A DNA stretch of 64,000 bases from UBA4615 sp046046245 (GCA_046046245.1 JBJOKE010000008.1:1-64000); one strand, 5' to 3'; counted from the first letter of the stretch, positions 10,295 to 19,380 are shown. The notes: generated from the sequence alone by a model not told the origin. A program made the numbers and translations.

Positions 10295-11223
10295 GAGGGG
10301 CCTCCCTGGGAGCCTTCGGTGGAGCGCTGGATCGCCTGCTGGATCTCGGCGATCTGCTTCTCGATGTCCTCGTCGGTGAGGGTCGGCACGCTGCCGTCGT
10401 CCTCGAGGTGGCCGAACGAGATGGTGGTGGTGACCGCGCCGTCGGGCAACTCCAGCGACGACAGCGTGGGCACGTCGTCGTCGCCGGCGCCATCCCACTC
10501 GAGCGCGACCACGGTGGTGTTGTCGGCGCTGCGGCCGTTGTGCTCGACCGCGCGCCGCACCAGCTCCGGCACGACGGCGGCGACCGGCCCGCGCGCGAAC
10601 GCGGCGGCGAACCCGTCCTCGGGCAGGCCTGACCAGAACCCGTCCGAGCACAGCACCAGCGTGTCGCCGCGCTGCAGCCGGGCCCGCGTGGTGATCTCGA
10701 TCGTGGGTTCGTACGGCGAGCCGAGGCAGTTGAGCACCTTGTTGCGCTCGGGATGGTTCTCCTGCTCGTGGGCGGCGATCAGCCCGAGCGAGACCATCGA
10801 CTGCACCTTCGAGTGGTCGCGGGTGCGCGACAGGATCCTGCCGCCGCGCAGCCAGTAGAGCCGCGAATCACCCGCGTGCGCCCACCAGGCGGTGTCGTCC
10901 TGCACGATGCAGGCGACGACCGTGGTCCGCGGCGCCTCGGGCAGCCGGTGCAGCGCCTGGTAGCGCAGCAGGTCGCGGTGCGCGGCGCGCAGTGCGGCAT
11001 CGAGGAACGCGCCCGGGTCCTCGAGCCGGGGCGAGGCGTCGCGCTGGAAGGCCGCCGCGCAGACCTGCAGCGTCAGCTGCGCGGCGACCTCGCCGCGGAC
11101 GTGGCCGCCCATGCCGTCGGCCACCAGCATCATCAGCGACTCGCGCGAGAAGCAGTAGCCCATCCGGTCCTGGTTGACCGAGCGCGCGCCGATCGCGGTG
11201 TCCTGGAAGACCGAGAAGCGCAT
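10291..11223 (-). CDS. PP2C-family Ser/Thr protein phosphatase
   Basis: 310 residues. Metal-binding aspartates appear in the standard PP2C places: RSVNQDRMG near the N-terminus, LVADGMGGH, HAGDSRLYWL, LCSDGFWSG and the final SADNTTVV. The catalytic core ends near residue 240. A Thr/Asp/Glu-rich tail of about 70 residues follows, ending in a helix rich in Glu and Gln. It should dephosphorylate Ser/Thr residues in the cytoplasm. The kinase gene ends 1 nt upstream and rph overlaps its stop, so kinase, phosphatase and rph are almost certainly co-transcribed and the pair may act on the same target. Targets are unknown. Confidence 0.93.
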   Translation of the reverse strand: MRFSVFQDTAIGARSVNQDRMGYCFSRESLMMLVADGMGGHVRGEVAAQLTLQVCAAAFQRDASPRLEDPGAFLDAALRAAHRDLLRYQALHRLPEAPRTTVVACIVQDDTAWWAHAGDSRLYWLRGGRILSRTRDHSKVQSMVSLGLIAAHEQENHPERNKVLNCLGSPYEPTIEITTRARLQRGDTLVLCSDGFWSGLPEDGFAAAFARGPVAAVVPELVRRAVEHNGRSADNTTVVALEWDGAGDDDVPTLSSLELPDGAVTTTISFGHLEDDGSVPTLTDEDIEKQIAEIQQAIQRSTEGSQGGPS

Positions 11224-11224
11224 C

Positions 11225-12247
11225 TCAGCCCGCCTTCTGGGTGGGCCACATCTGCGTGGTGTCGGCGCGCACGGCGGTGCGCCGGCGGCGGCCGGCGAGC
11301 CCGTCGATCCAGCGTGCGAAGCCGGCCGGCTGCGCGGGCGGCGCCGAGGGCGCGTCGTGCGCGGGCTCGCGCAGCGCCCGCTGCAGCACGAACACGCTCT
11401 GCGGACGCTCGAGCGGGTTCTGCTTCAGGCACCAGTGGACGATGTCGACCAGCTGCTGCGAATAGAGCTTCAGCGCCTGCAGCAGCGCCGCGTCGACCTT
11501 GTCGTGCAGGCCGCGCTGGTCGGCGGGCTGCGGCGGCGAGCCGACCATGCAGGCGTACAGGCTCGCGCCCACGCCGTAGATGTCGGTCCAGGGCCCGAGC
11601 TGCTGGTTGCGTCGATAGAGCTCGGGCGCCGCGAAGCCGGGCGTGTACATCGGGAAGAGCTTCGGCGCGTCCTGCGTCAGCGTCTGCCGGGCGGCGCCGA
11701 AGTCGAGCAGCATCGGCGAACCGTCCTGCCGCAGGTAGACGTTCGCCGGCTTCAGGTCGAGGTGCAGCAGGCGGTTCGCGTGGACCTCGCGAAGCCCGTT
11801 CATCACCTGCGCGAAGATCCGGCGGATGTGCCGCTCGGGCACGACCTCGCGCCCCGGCTTGCCCCGGTAGCGCATGATCAGCTCCTGCAGGCTGCGCCCG
11901 CGCTCGTAGGCCATCACCATGTAGACCGTGTCGTTGGCGCGGAAGAAGTTCAGCACGCGCACGACGTTCGGATGCAGCACGCGCGCGAGCGCGCGCCCCT
12001 CCTCGAAGAAGCACTTCAGGCCGTTGCGGTAGGTGGCGAGGTTCTCGGTGGCCACCTCGGGCACCAGCTCGCCCGGCCCGCGCCTGACCAGCGAGCTGGG
12101 GAGGTACTCCTTGACGGCGACCGGGACCCCGTCGGGATCGTCGGCGAGGTAGACGATGGAGAATCCGCCGCTCGCGATCTTCCTTACAATCCGATAGCCC
12201 CCGACCTCGAGGCCTTCGGGCAGCGGAGCGTTGGTCTGGTTCGCCAT
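11225..12247 (-). CDS. Hanks-type Ser/Thr protein kinase
   Basis: 340 residues. The kinase domain (about 18-285) has a glycine-rich loop ASGGFSIVY, the VAVK lysine (Lys46), the catalytic loop HLDLKPANVYL and DFG in LLDFGAARQ. The APE-like segment is FAAPELYRR. The catalytic loop is HLD rather than HRD, so it is a non-RD kinase. A short basic Arg-rich tail follows, without any clear membrane helix or extracellular sensor. It lies directly before the PP2C gene. The ATG at 12247 has no Shine-Dalgarno. A TACAAT box ends 9 bp upstream, suggesting a leaderless or nearly leaderless message. Confidence 0.93.
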   Translation of the reverse strand: MANQTNAPLPEGLEVGGYRIVRKIASGGFSIVYLADDPDGVPVAVKEYLPSSLVRRGPGELVPEVATENLATYRNGLKCFFEEGRALARVLHPNVVRVLNFFRANDTVYMVMAYERGRSLQELIMRYRGKPGREVVPERHIRRIFAQVMNGLREVHANRLLHLDLKPANVYLRQDGSPMLLDFGAARQTLTQDAPKLFPMYTPGFAAPELYRRNQQLGPWTDIYGVGASLYACMVGSPPQPADQRGLHDKVDAALLQALKLYSQQLVDIVHWCLKQNPLERPQSVFVLQRALREPAHDAPSAPPAQPAGFARWIDGLAGRRRRTAVRADTTQMWPTQKAG

Positions 12248-12252
12248 GGAGG
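12248..12252 (+). promoter_or_regulatory. Ribosome-binding site of yicC, abutting the divergent kinase start
   Basis: GGAGG lies 10 nt before the yicC ATG at 12263. The same bases directly follow (on the other strand) the first codon of the kinase gene, so the 15-bp gap between the two start codons is filled by this site and the kinase -10 box. Confidence 0.75.
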
Positions 12253-12256
12253 ATCG

Positions 12257-12262
12257 ATTGTA
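12257..12262 (-). promoter_or_regulatory. Candidate -10 box of the kinase-phosphatase-rph operon
   Basis: The minus strand reads TACAAT, one mismatch from the sigma-70 consensus, 9 nt before the kinase ATG. A start of transcription 6-8 nt downstream would leave a leader of only a few bases. TGGACA occurs about 20 nt upstream as an imperfect -35, with non-optimal spacing. This is an inference from one good hexamer. Confidence 0.45.
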
Positions 12263-13177
12263 ATGAACTCGAAGGTCGCGGGTGTCCACAGCATGACCGG
12301 GTACGGGACCGTCACCCGCGACCACGAGCTCGGTCGGCTCACGCTCGAGCTGCGCTCGGTGAACTCGCGCTTCCTCGACCTCGCCTTCCGTCTGCCCGAC
12401 GAGCTGCGCGCGCTCGAGCCGCCGCTGCGCGAGGCGATCCAGCAACGGGTCGCGCGCGGCAAGGTCGACGTGCGCGCGTCGGTCCAGCATCGCGCCGCGC
12501 AGCGTCCCGAGGTCGTGCTGCGACCGGGCGCGCTCGACGCGCTGGCCGCCGCCCAGGACGAGGTGCTGCGCCGGTTCACCGGCGCGGCGCCGATGACGGT
12601 GGCGGACTGCCTTCGCTTTCCCGGCGTCGTCGACGACCCGCAGCCCGATCCGACGCAGTGGGTCGGTGCGTTCCGCCCGCTCGTCGCCCAGGCGATCGAC
12701 GAACTGCTGTCGAGCCGCGCGCGCGAGGGCGCCCGCCTCGCCGATGTCATCCGCGACCGGGCTCGGGCGATGGCGGCCCTCGTCGCGGCGCTGAAGCCGC
12801 GCGCGCCCGAACTGGTCGCGGAGTTCGCGCAGAAGCTCACCGAGCGGCTGCGCGAGGCGGCGACCGGCGCCACCGCGGGCACCCCGGTGCCCCTCGACGA
12901 GGCCCTCGCACGGATCCGGCAGGAGGTGTCGGTCTACGGGATGCGGGTCGACGTCGCGGAGGAGCTGTCGCGGCTCGACATCCACATCGCGGAGCTGCTG
13001 CGCATCGTCGAGGGCGGCGGACAGGTCGGCAAGCGCCTGGACTTCCTGATGCAGGAGCTGAACCGCGAGGCCAACACGCTCGGCTCGAAGGCCGCCGGGC
13101 TCGAGGTCACCCAGGCCTCGGTCGAGCTCAAGCTGCTGATCGAGCAGGTCCGCGAGCAGGTGCAGAACCTGGAGTGA
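12263..13177 (+). CDS. yicC: YicC-family endoribonuclease
   Basis: 304 residues, near the usual length of about 290. Typical features are the N-terminal VHSMTGYG, LELRSVNSRFLDLAFRLP, and the C-terminal RLDFLMQELNREANTLGSKA, the hallmark of the YicC/YloC family. E. coli YicC has been reported to act as an RNase on small RNAs, a role known for the family and not shown here. The ATG at 12263 with GGAGG upstream is chosen, and starting at the later MTGYG would remove the conserved lead-in. A TACAAT at 12185-12190, inside the divergent kinase gene, could be its -10. Yic proteins commonly neighbour rph, rdgB or gmk. Confidence 0.95.
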   Translation: MNSKVAGVHSMTGYGTVTRDHELGRLTLELRSVNSRFLDLAFRLPDELRALEPPLREAIQQRVARGKVDVRASVQHRAAQRPEVVLRPGALDALAAAQDEVLRRFTGAAPMTVADCLRFPGVVDDPQPDPTQWVGAFRPLVAQAIDELLSSRAREGARLADVIRDRARAMAALVAALKPRAPELVAEFAQKLTERLREAATGATAGTPVPLDEALARIRQEVSVYGMRVDVAEELSRLDIHIAELLRIVEGGGQVGKRLDFLMQELNREANTLGSKAAGLEVTQASVELKLLIEQVREQVQNLE

Positions 13178-13229
13178 ACCCGCCCGCGACGCGGCGGCAC
13201 GTCCGCGTGTCGCCCGCGCGCGCGCCGGC

Positions 13230-14474
13230 TCAGGACCACGACCGGCGCCGCGCCGCGAGCGCGTCGATCGCGGCGTCGAACCGTGCGGCGCAGGCCTGGG
13301 CCGAGAACCCCTCGGCCGCGCGCCGCCGCCCGTTGCGGGCCATCCGCTCGCGCAGTGCCGGATCGTCGGCCAGCCGCTCGATGCGGGCGCGGATCGCCTC
13401 GATGTCCTCGCCGTCGACCCGGAACCCGGAGACCCCCTCCTCGATCGCGTCGGCGGTGCCGCCCGCGGTGCCGCCGATGACCGGCGTGCCGCAGGCGGAG
13501 GCCTCGAGGAACACGATCCCGAAGCCCTCGGTGTCCCCGTCGACCTCCACGTTCGTCTGCACGAACACGTCCGCCGCGCCGTACAGCGTGGGCAGCATCG
13601 CGTCGGGGACGAATCCGAGGAAGCGGACGTTCGCCGCGATCCCGAGCTCGGCGGCGAGCGCCTGGAGCCGCGCGCCCTCGGTACCGGTGCCGGCGATGCA
13701 GTAGAGCCATTCCCGACCCGCCCATCGGCAGCGCGCCAGCGCCCGCAGCGTACGGTCGATCCCCTTCCTGGACTCGAGGCGGGCCACGGTCAGCAGGACG
13801 AACGCACCGTTCCAGCCGAGCTCACGCCGTGCGGACTCCCGGTCCGGCGGCGGAACGAAGGCGTCGACGTCGACGGCGTTCGGTACGACGGCGAGGTCTG
13901 CGCCACCGCTGCGCGCCTCGGGCGCGACCAGTCCCGCGCTGAACCCGCTCACGCAGAGGTTCAGGTCGACCGACCGGAACGACCGCAGCTGCTGCGCCTT
14001 CAGCCAGCGCGACAGCGGGCCGTACTCGAGGCGCATGGTCAATTCCTCGCCGTGCACGTAATTGACCCAGGCCGCCCGGGTCGGCAGGCGGCGGACGAGC
14101 CAGCCGCAGACGTAGCTGTTGCCGAGCACCACGACATCGGGCCGCTCGATCGCGACACACCGGGCCACGGCCAGCCACTGCGACGCGAGTCGTCCGAGAC
14201 CGCGCAGCGCCTTCTCCAGCCGGCCACGACCCAGCGCCTCCGTCGGCAGGGGGAACCGCATCCGCCGCACGCGGTAGCCCCCCGAGCGCAGCGCCCCCCG
14301 GTCGAACTCGGTCGACTCCGGATGCCTCGAACGGTCGGTCAGCACGACGATCTCCGTCGTCGTCGCGCTGCGGGCGAGCAGGTCGAAGAGGCGGGGCGCG
14401 CCGCCGCGGAAATCAGGATAGAACCAGGGAGCGATCAGCAGCACCTTGGTGGCGCGGGTAGGCAGGTTCGGCAT
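13230..14474 (-). CDS. GT4-family glycosyltransferase
   Basis: 414 residues with the two-domain GT-B layout. The N-terminal domain begins KVLLIAPWFYPDFRGGAPR. The C-terminal donor domain has VVPNAVDVDAF, LLTVARLESRKGIDR, NVRFLGFVPD and the nucleotide-sugar E-x7-E region EGFGIVFLEASACGTPV. It should transfer a sugar from a nucleotide donor to a cell-surface glycan or lipid acceptor on the cytoplasmic side. It stands alone between yicC (convergent) and gmk (divergent), away from the main polysaccharide locus, so its pathway is not clear. Confidence 0.9.
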   Translation of the reverse strand: MPNLPTRATKVLLIAPWFYPDFRGGAPRLFDLLARSATTTEIVVLTDRSRHPESTEFDRGALRSGGYRVRRMRFPLPTEALGRGRLEKALRGLGRLASQWLAVARCVAIERPDVVVLGNSYVCGWLVRRLPTRAAWVNYVHGEELTMRLEYGPLSRWLKAQQLRSFRSVDLNLCVSGFSAGLVAPEARSGGADLAVVPNAVDVDAFVPPPDRESARRELGWNGAFVLLTVARLESRKGIDRTLRALARCRWAGREWLYCIAGTGTEGARLQALAAELGIAANVRFLGFVPDAMLPTLYGAADVFVQTNVEVDGDTEGFGIVFLEASACGTPVIGGTAGGTADAIEEGVSGFRVDGEDIEAIRARIERLADDPALRERMARNGRRRAAEGFSAQACAARFDAAIDALAARRRSWS

Positions 14475-14656
14475 CGGACTCCCTCACGGCCAGCCATGAT
14501 CGTCCGCAGTCCGGCGCGGCGCGGCCCACTAGTTCACAGGCGGGCCGAGCGGACTCGCCGGCCGTCGGCTCGCGCGCGAACCGAGGGGTCGCCGGGCCGC
14601 AATGCGGCCAAAGCTGAGACAATGCGGGACCCCGGCGCGCTCCGTCCCCTCCCCCG

Positions 14657-15298
14657 ATGCCCGAACCCGCCTACCGCGGCAGCCTGCTGATCGTCGTTGC
14701 CCCGTCCGGGGCCGGGAAGACCTCGCTGGTCCGCCACCTTCTCGCCACCCGCAACGGTCTGCGGCTGTCGGTCTCGTACACCACGCGGGCGCCGCGCCCG
14801 GGCGAGACCGACGGCCTCGACTACCACTTCGTCACGCCCGAGGCCTTCGAGCAGCGGCGTGCCCGCGGCGAGTTCCTCGAATGGGCGCTGGTGCACGGCA
14901 ACTACTATGCGACCTCGCGCGCCTGGATCGCCGCGCAGATGGAAGCCGGCACGGACATCGTGCTGGAGATCGACTGGCAGGGGGCCGCGCAGGTGCGTCG
15001 GCTGTTCCCCGACGCCGTCTCGATCTTCATCGCACCGCCTTCGATGCCGGTGCTGCGAGAACGGCTCACCGCCCGCGGCCAGGACGCCCCGGATGTCATC
15101 GAACGGCGGATGCTGGCCGCCCGGAGCGAGCTCGAGCATGCCGGCGAGTGCCAATATGTTATTATCAATCAAGACTTTGCGGCTGCCTGCCAGGCGCTGG
15201 TCGGGATCGTCGACGCCGCCCGGTGCCGGTTCGGGCAGCAGCACCGGCGCCACCCCGACCTGTTCGCCGAGCTCGGCATGAGCCGGGACACGATCTGA
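14657..15298 (+). CDS. gmk: Guanylate kinase
   Basis: 213 residues. It phosphorylates GMP to GDP. The P-loop APSGAGKTS (15-23), the GMP-binding SVSYTTRAPRPGE and DGLDYHF region, and the lid-side LEIDWQGAAQVR all match the family. It is first in gmk-rpoZ-spoT, a conserved proteobacterial order. GACAAT at 14618-14623 is a possible -10 without a visible -35. Confidence 0.97.
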   Translation: MPEPAYRGSLLIVVAPSGAGKTSLVRHLLATRNGLRLSVSYTTRAPRPGETDGLDYHFVTPEAFEQRRARGEFLEWALVHGNYYATSRAWIAAQMEAGTDIVLEIDWQGAAQVRRLFPDAVSIFIAPPSMPVLRERLTARGQDAPDVIERRMLAARSELEHAGECQYVIINQDFAAACQALVGIVDAARCRFGQQHRRHPDLFAELGMSRDTI

Positions 15299-15352
15299 GC
15301 GCCCGCCCGAACGCCGTACCGCAGCCCCCGAAACCCCGTTCCAGGACGATCC

Positions 15353-15556
15353 ATGGCCCGCATCACCGTCGAAGACTGCCTGAAGCACATCCCCAACCGG
15401 TTCGAGCTGGCGCTCGCCGCCACCTACCGGGCGCGGATGCTCGCGCAGGGCCATTCGCCGAAGGTCGACAGCAAGGACAAGCCCACCGTGACCGCGCTGC
15501 GCGAGATCGCCGCGCAGAAGGTCGGCAAGGAGATGCTGCGACGCGTCCCGACCTGA
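15353..15556 (+). CDS. rpoZ: RNA polymerase omega subunit
   Basis: 67 residues, the usual size for betaproteobacterial omega. It starts MARITVEDCLKHIPNRFEL, with the conserved RFEL-A-AA-RAR helix, and ends in a variable Lys-rich tail. Omega assists assembly of beta-prime and helps form a ppGpp site on RNA polymerase, which fits its place directly before spoT. AGGA precedes the ATG. Confidence 0.97.
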   Translation: MARITVEDCLKHIPNRFELALAATYRARMLAQGHSPKVDSKDKPTVTALREIAAQKVGKEMLRRVPT

Positions 15557-15581
15557 CGCCCCCCCAGGCGCCCGCGGACCG

Positions 15582-17822
15582 ATGAAGCAGGACGGTTCCG
15601 TCGCCTCCTCGGGCCCCCGCGGCCGGTCCGCCCGCGGCATGCCCCCGGCGCTGCTCGAATCGCCTCCCTCGGAGGGGTTCGTCGCCCCCGCCGACGAGCG
15701 GCGGGTGGTGTCGCTCGCCCACCTGACGCAGATCGCCTCGACCTATCTCGGCGAGGAAGACCTGCGGCGCGTCCGCGAAGCCTACCGCTTCTCCGACAGC
15801 TCGCACCTCGGGCAGTTCCGCACGAGCGGCGAGCCCTACATCTCGCACCCGATCGCGGTGGCCGAGATCTGCGTCGGCTGGAAGCTCGACGCGGATGCGC
15901 TGATGGCCGCGCTGCTGCACGACGTCATGGAGGACTCCGGCGTCACCAAGCAGCAGATGGTCGAGCGTTTCGGCACACAGGTCGCCGAACTGGTCGACGG
16001 CCTGTCCAAGCTCGACAAGGTCGAGTTCGCGAGCCGGGAGCAGGCGCAGGCCGAGAGCTTCCGCAAGATGCTGCTCGCGATGGCGCGCGACGTCCGCGTC
16101 ATCCTGATCAAGCTCGCCGACCGGCTGCACAACATGCGCACGCTGGGGCCCGTGCCGCCTGCCAAGCAGCGCCGTGTCGCCGCCGAGACGCTCGACATCT
16201 ACGCGCCGATCGCGAACCGGCTCGGCCTGAACGAGCTCTACCGCGAACTGCTCGACCTGTCGTTCCGATACACGCATCCGTTCCGCTACCGGACCCTGCA
16301 CAAGGCGGTGACGGCCGCGCGCGGGATGCGCCGCGAGGGGCTGGGCAAGATCATCGACGCGGTGCAGAAGTCGCTGCCCGGGATGGGCGTGAAGGCCGAG
16401 CTGCGCGCGCGCGAGAAGGCGCTGTGGGCGATCTACCGGAAGATGCACGAGAAGCACCTGTCGTTCTCGCAGGTGATGGACGTCTTCGGCATCCGCCTGG
16501 TGGTCGACGACCTGCCGCAGTGCTACCTCGCGCTCGGCGCGCTGCACCAGACCTTCAAGCCGATCCCCGGCCGCTTCAAGGACTACATCGCGATCCCCAA
16601 GGTCAACGGCTACCAGTCGCTGCACACGACGGTGGTCGGCCCCTACGGCACGCCGGTGGAGTTCCAGATCCGCACCCGGGAGATGCACCGGCTCGCCGAG
16701 TCGGGCGTCGCCGCGCACTGGCTCTACAAGGCGGACAAGGAGTCGTTCACCGACCTGCAGAAGCGCACGCACGCGTGGCTGAAGTCGCTGCTCGACATCC
16801 AGAACCAGACCGGCGACTCGCTCGAATTCATCGAGCACGTCAAGGTCGACCTGTTCCCCGACGCCGTCTACGTCTTCACGCCGAAGGGCCAGATCCGGGC
16901 GCTGCCCCGCGGCGCGACGACGATCGACTTCGCCTACAGCGTGCACACCGACGTCGGCAACCAGTGCGTGGCCGCGAAGGTCAACGGACAGCCCGTGCCG
17001 CTGCGCACCGAGCTGCAGAACGGCGACGTGATCGAGGTGGTCACCGACCCCGACGCGAAGGCGAACCCGGCGTGGCTGGGCTTCGTGCGGACCGGCAAGG
17101 CTCGCTCCGAGATCCGCCACTTCCTGCGGACGATGAAGTACGAGGAGTCGGTCGACCTCGGCCGGCGGCTGCTCGAGCAGTCGCTCGCGGCGCTGCGCAT
17201 CGACGCCGCGTCGCTCGAGCCGGCGCTGCTCGAGAAGACCGCGCGCGAGTCGGGCACGAAGTCGCTCGACGAGCTCTATGCGGACGTCGGTCTCGGCCGC
17301 CGGCTCGCGCCGGTGGTGGCACGCGCGATCGCGCTCGAGATGAGCGCGCGCCCCGCGGCCGCCGCGTTCGCGCCTCGGCCCCTGCCCATCGTCATCCACG
17401 GCACCGAAGGCATGGCGGTGCAGTGCTCGCCGTGCTGCCTGCCGCTGCCCGGCGACGCGGTCATCGGCCACATGCGCGGCGGGCACGGCCTGGTCGTCCA
17501 CCGCAGCGACTGCGAGCAGGCGCGCCGCGCGCGTCAGAAGGACGCCGAGCGCTGGATCGACGTCGAGTGGGGCGAGGACATCCGCGGGCAGTTCCGTACC
17601 ATCGTCGAGGTGCAGATCCGCGAAGACCGCGGCGCGCTCGGCCGCGTCGCCGCCGAGATCGCGGCCTCGGAGGCGAACATCGTCAACGTGACGATGGACG
17701 AGGAGCCGGACCGGGTGGCCACGATCCGCTTCGTGCTGCAGGTCCGCGGCCGCCACCACCTCGCGCAGGTGTTCCGGCAGATGCGCAAGCAGGCCGACGT
17801 CACCAAGATCACGCGACTCTGA
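15582..17822 (+). CDS. spoT: Bifunctional (p)ppGpp synthetase/hydrolase SpoT
   Basis: 746 residues. The hydrolase domain is intact: YISHPIAVAEI and ALLHDVMEDSG place the catalytic HD at 113-114. The synthetase domain has the conserved substrate strand and KPIPGRFKDYIAIPKVNGYQSLHT, with an RFKD motif typical of bifunctional enzymes. A TGS domain (VYVFTPKGQIRALPRGAT), a helical/zinc-finger region (CSPCCLPLPGD) and a C-terminal ACT domain follow. It both makes and degrades the stringent-response alarmone. A second, synthetase-only homologue (relA) lies at 27344-29632, giving the usual two-enzyme set. It is 25 bp after rpoZ. Confidence 0.97.
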   Translation: MKQDGSVASSGPRGRSARGMPPALLESPPSEGFVAPADERRVVSLAHLTQIASTYLGEEDLRRVREAYRFSDSSHLGQFRTSGEPYISHPIAVAEICVGWKLDADALMAALLHDVMEDSGVTKQQMVERFGTQVAELVDGLSKLDKVEFASREQAQAESFRKMLLAMARDVRVILIKLADRLHNMRTLGPVPPAKQRRVAAETLDIYAPIANRLGLNELYRELLDLSFRYTHPFRYRTLHKAVTAARGMRREGLGKIIDAVQKSLPGMGVKAELRAREKALWAIYRKMHEKHLSFSQVMDVFGIRLVVDDLPQCYLALGALHQTFKPIPGRFKDYIAIPKVNGYQSLHTTVVGPYGTPVEFQIRTREMHRLAESGVAAHWLYKADKESFTDLQKRTHAWLKSLLDIQNQTGDSLEFIEHVKVDLFPDAVYVFTPKGQIRALPRGATTIDFAYSVHTDVGNQCVAAKVNGQPVPLRTELQNGDVIEVVTDPDAKANPAWLGFVRTGKARSEIRHFLRTMKYEESVDLGRRLLEQSLAALRIDAASLEPALLEKTARESGTKSLDELYADVGLGRRLAPVVARAIALEMSARPAAAAFAPRPLPIVIHGTEGMAVQCSPCCLPLPGDAVIGHMRGGHGLVVHRSDCEQARRARQKDAERWIDVEWGEDIRGQFRTIVEVQIREDRGALGRVAAEIAASEANIVNVTMDEEPDRVATIRFVLQVRGRHHLAQVFRQMRKQADVTKITRL

Positions 17823-19251
17823 GCCGCCCGCGCTCCGTCAGGATCATCGCGCACGCCGCAGCGATCAGCGGCACGTAGGGGATGTGGTGCCGCCCGAGCG
17901 GCTCGACGAGCGCGTGCGCCGCCCAGGGCACGGCGATCAGGAGCAGCGGCAGCACCGCGTCGGCGGGAACGCCGCGGCGCTCCACGCAGCGGACCGCCGC
18001 GGCCCCCCACGCGACGACGAGCAGGATCCACGGCACCTGGTGGATGAACTGCAGCGCCGCCTTGGGCGCGCCGACGACGCGCTCCGGGTCGCCGAGCACG
18101 AAGTTCAGGCCCGAGGTGTCGGTGCCCCACATGTAGGCGATCCGCTTGACGGTCCGCGCCGCGAACACCCCCGGCTCCTCGACGATGTGGGCGCGGGCGA
18201 GCCGCCCGTAGGCCCTGTCGCGCTGCACGGGGTTCAGCCCGGGCGGATCTTCCTGCTCGTGGTAGATGCCGTCGCTGCCCGGGCTGTTCGCCGAGTGGAG
18301 CACCACCCCGAAATTGGCCGACACGAGGCAGAACTCGCCGTAGAGCGCATGGTTCCTCGCGGTGTACGGCGCGATCACGCAGGCGCCCGCCAGCAGGGTC
18401 ACCAGCGCGCCGCGCAGCGCGGCCGCGGTGCCGTGGCCGACGATCCACTGCCGCAGCCCGAAGAGGAGCGGCAGCACGATCATCGTCGGGCGCACCAGCG
18501 ACGCCAGCCCGCCGACCAGGCCGAAGGCGACCACCCAGGGCAGCGCCGCCCTGCCCTGCCGCGCGTCGATTTGCCGCAGCAGCACGAGCAGCACCGCCAT
18601 CAGGAACAGTGTCGTGGTCTCGTGCCCGAGCGTCGCGTTCCAGCTCACGATCGACGGCATCAGCGCGGCGACGGTCGCCGCGCACCGGGCCACGGCCTCG
18701 CGCTCGCCCGCCCAGGCGCGGTACAGCAGCGCCACCGTCGCCACGCCGACCAGCGACTGGACCGCGGCCAGCGCACGGACGCCGTCGCCGACCACCGTGG
18801 CGACGATGCCGAGCCACGCCGGCTGGCCGGGCGGCCAGAACACCAGTCCGCCCAGGCCACCGCCGCTCGCGAACAGCTTGGCGGTGTCGTGATAGACGAA
18901 GTGGTCGCCGTAGGGCATCGGGGGGAAGACGACGCCGGGCACGCGGACCAGTGCGGCGAGCAGCAGCATCGCGGGCAGGAAGCCGTCGGCGGCCGTGAAC
19001 CGATGCCAGGCCGCCCCGAGCACGCGACGGCCCGCCGCGGTGGCGAGCGGCAACGCCAGCAGGAGCCCGGCGGCGACCGCGCTCCACGCGGCCGGCTGGC
19101 CCTTGTACGCGGGGAATGCGAGGACCGCGAACACCGCGCAGGCCGCCGACACCGCGACGAACAGTGCCAGCGCCCCGTTCGCCGCATCGATGGCGAGGTC
19201 GGGGAACGGACGCGGGCGGACCGGCGATACGGGAGGGGACACGCTCGACAT
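17809..19251 (-). CDS. GT39-like (ArnT/PMT-type) membrane glycosyltransferase
   Basis: 480 residues from the ATG at 19251. A GTG 42 bp upstream is in frame but less likely. About ten to twelve hydrophobic segments are visible. After the first of them comes a loop with FPPMPYGDHFVYHDTAKLFA and GGLVFWPPGQP, resembling the acidic first loop of polyprenyl-phosphate-sugar-dependent transferases such as ArnT and PMT, where the Asp is catalytic. Such enzymes attach a sugar from a lipid carrier to lipid A, protein or glycan on the periplasmic side. The donor and acceptor are unknown. It overlaps the spoT 3-prime end by 14 bp tail to tail and lies between spoT and greB. Confidence 0.78.
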   Translation of the reverse strand: MSSVSPPVSPVRPRPFPDLAIDAANGALALFVAVSAACAVFAVLAFPAYKGQPAAWSAVAAGLLLALPLATAAGRRVLGAAWHRFTAADGFLPAMLLLAALVRVPGVVFPPMPYGDHFVYHDTAKLFASGGGLGGLVFWPPGQPAWLGIVATVVGDGVRALAAVQSLVGVATVALLYRAWAGEREAVARCAATVAALMPSIVSWNATLGHETTTLFLMAVLLVLLRQIDARQGRAALPWVVAFGLVGGLASLVRPTMIVLPLLFGLRQWIVGHGTAAALRGALVTLLAGACVIAPYTARNHALYGEFCLVSANFGVVLHSANSPGSDGIYHEQEDPPGLNPVQRDRAYGRLARAHIVEEPGVFAARTVKRIAYMWGTDTSGLNFVLGDPERVVGAPKAALQFIHQVPWILLVVAWGAAAVRCVERRGVPADAVLPLLLIAVPWAAHALVEPLGRHHIPYVPLIAAACAMILTERGRLRVA

Positions 19252-19380
19252 GGGACCCGAGGCTAAGGACGACCGCCGGGTGGGCGAAGGCACTCGGTCA
19301 CATCGTGTCCGAAGGGTGGCGATCGGCCATTGCGGGACGATCGGAGGACCGCCCGGGCGGCTCGATGGCGACGGTGCGCG

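Noticed and set aside
17809..19293. GTG start at 19293 for the GT39-like gene
   Set aside because: The ATG at 19251 gives a more sensible N-terminus; the extra 14 residues are Arg/Ser/Pro-rich and have no ribosome site.
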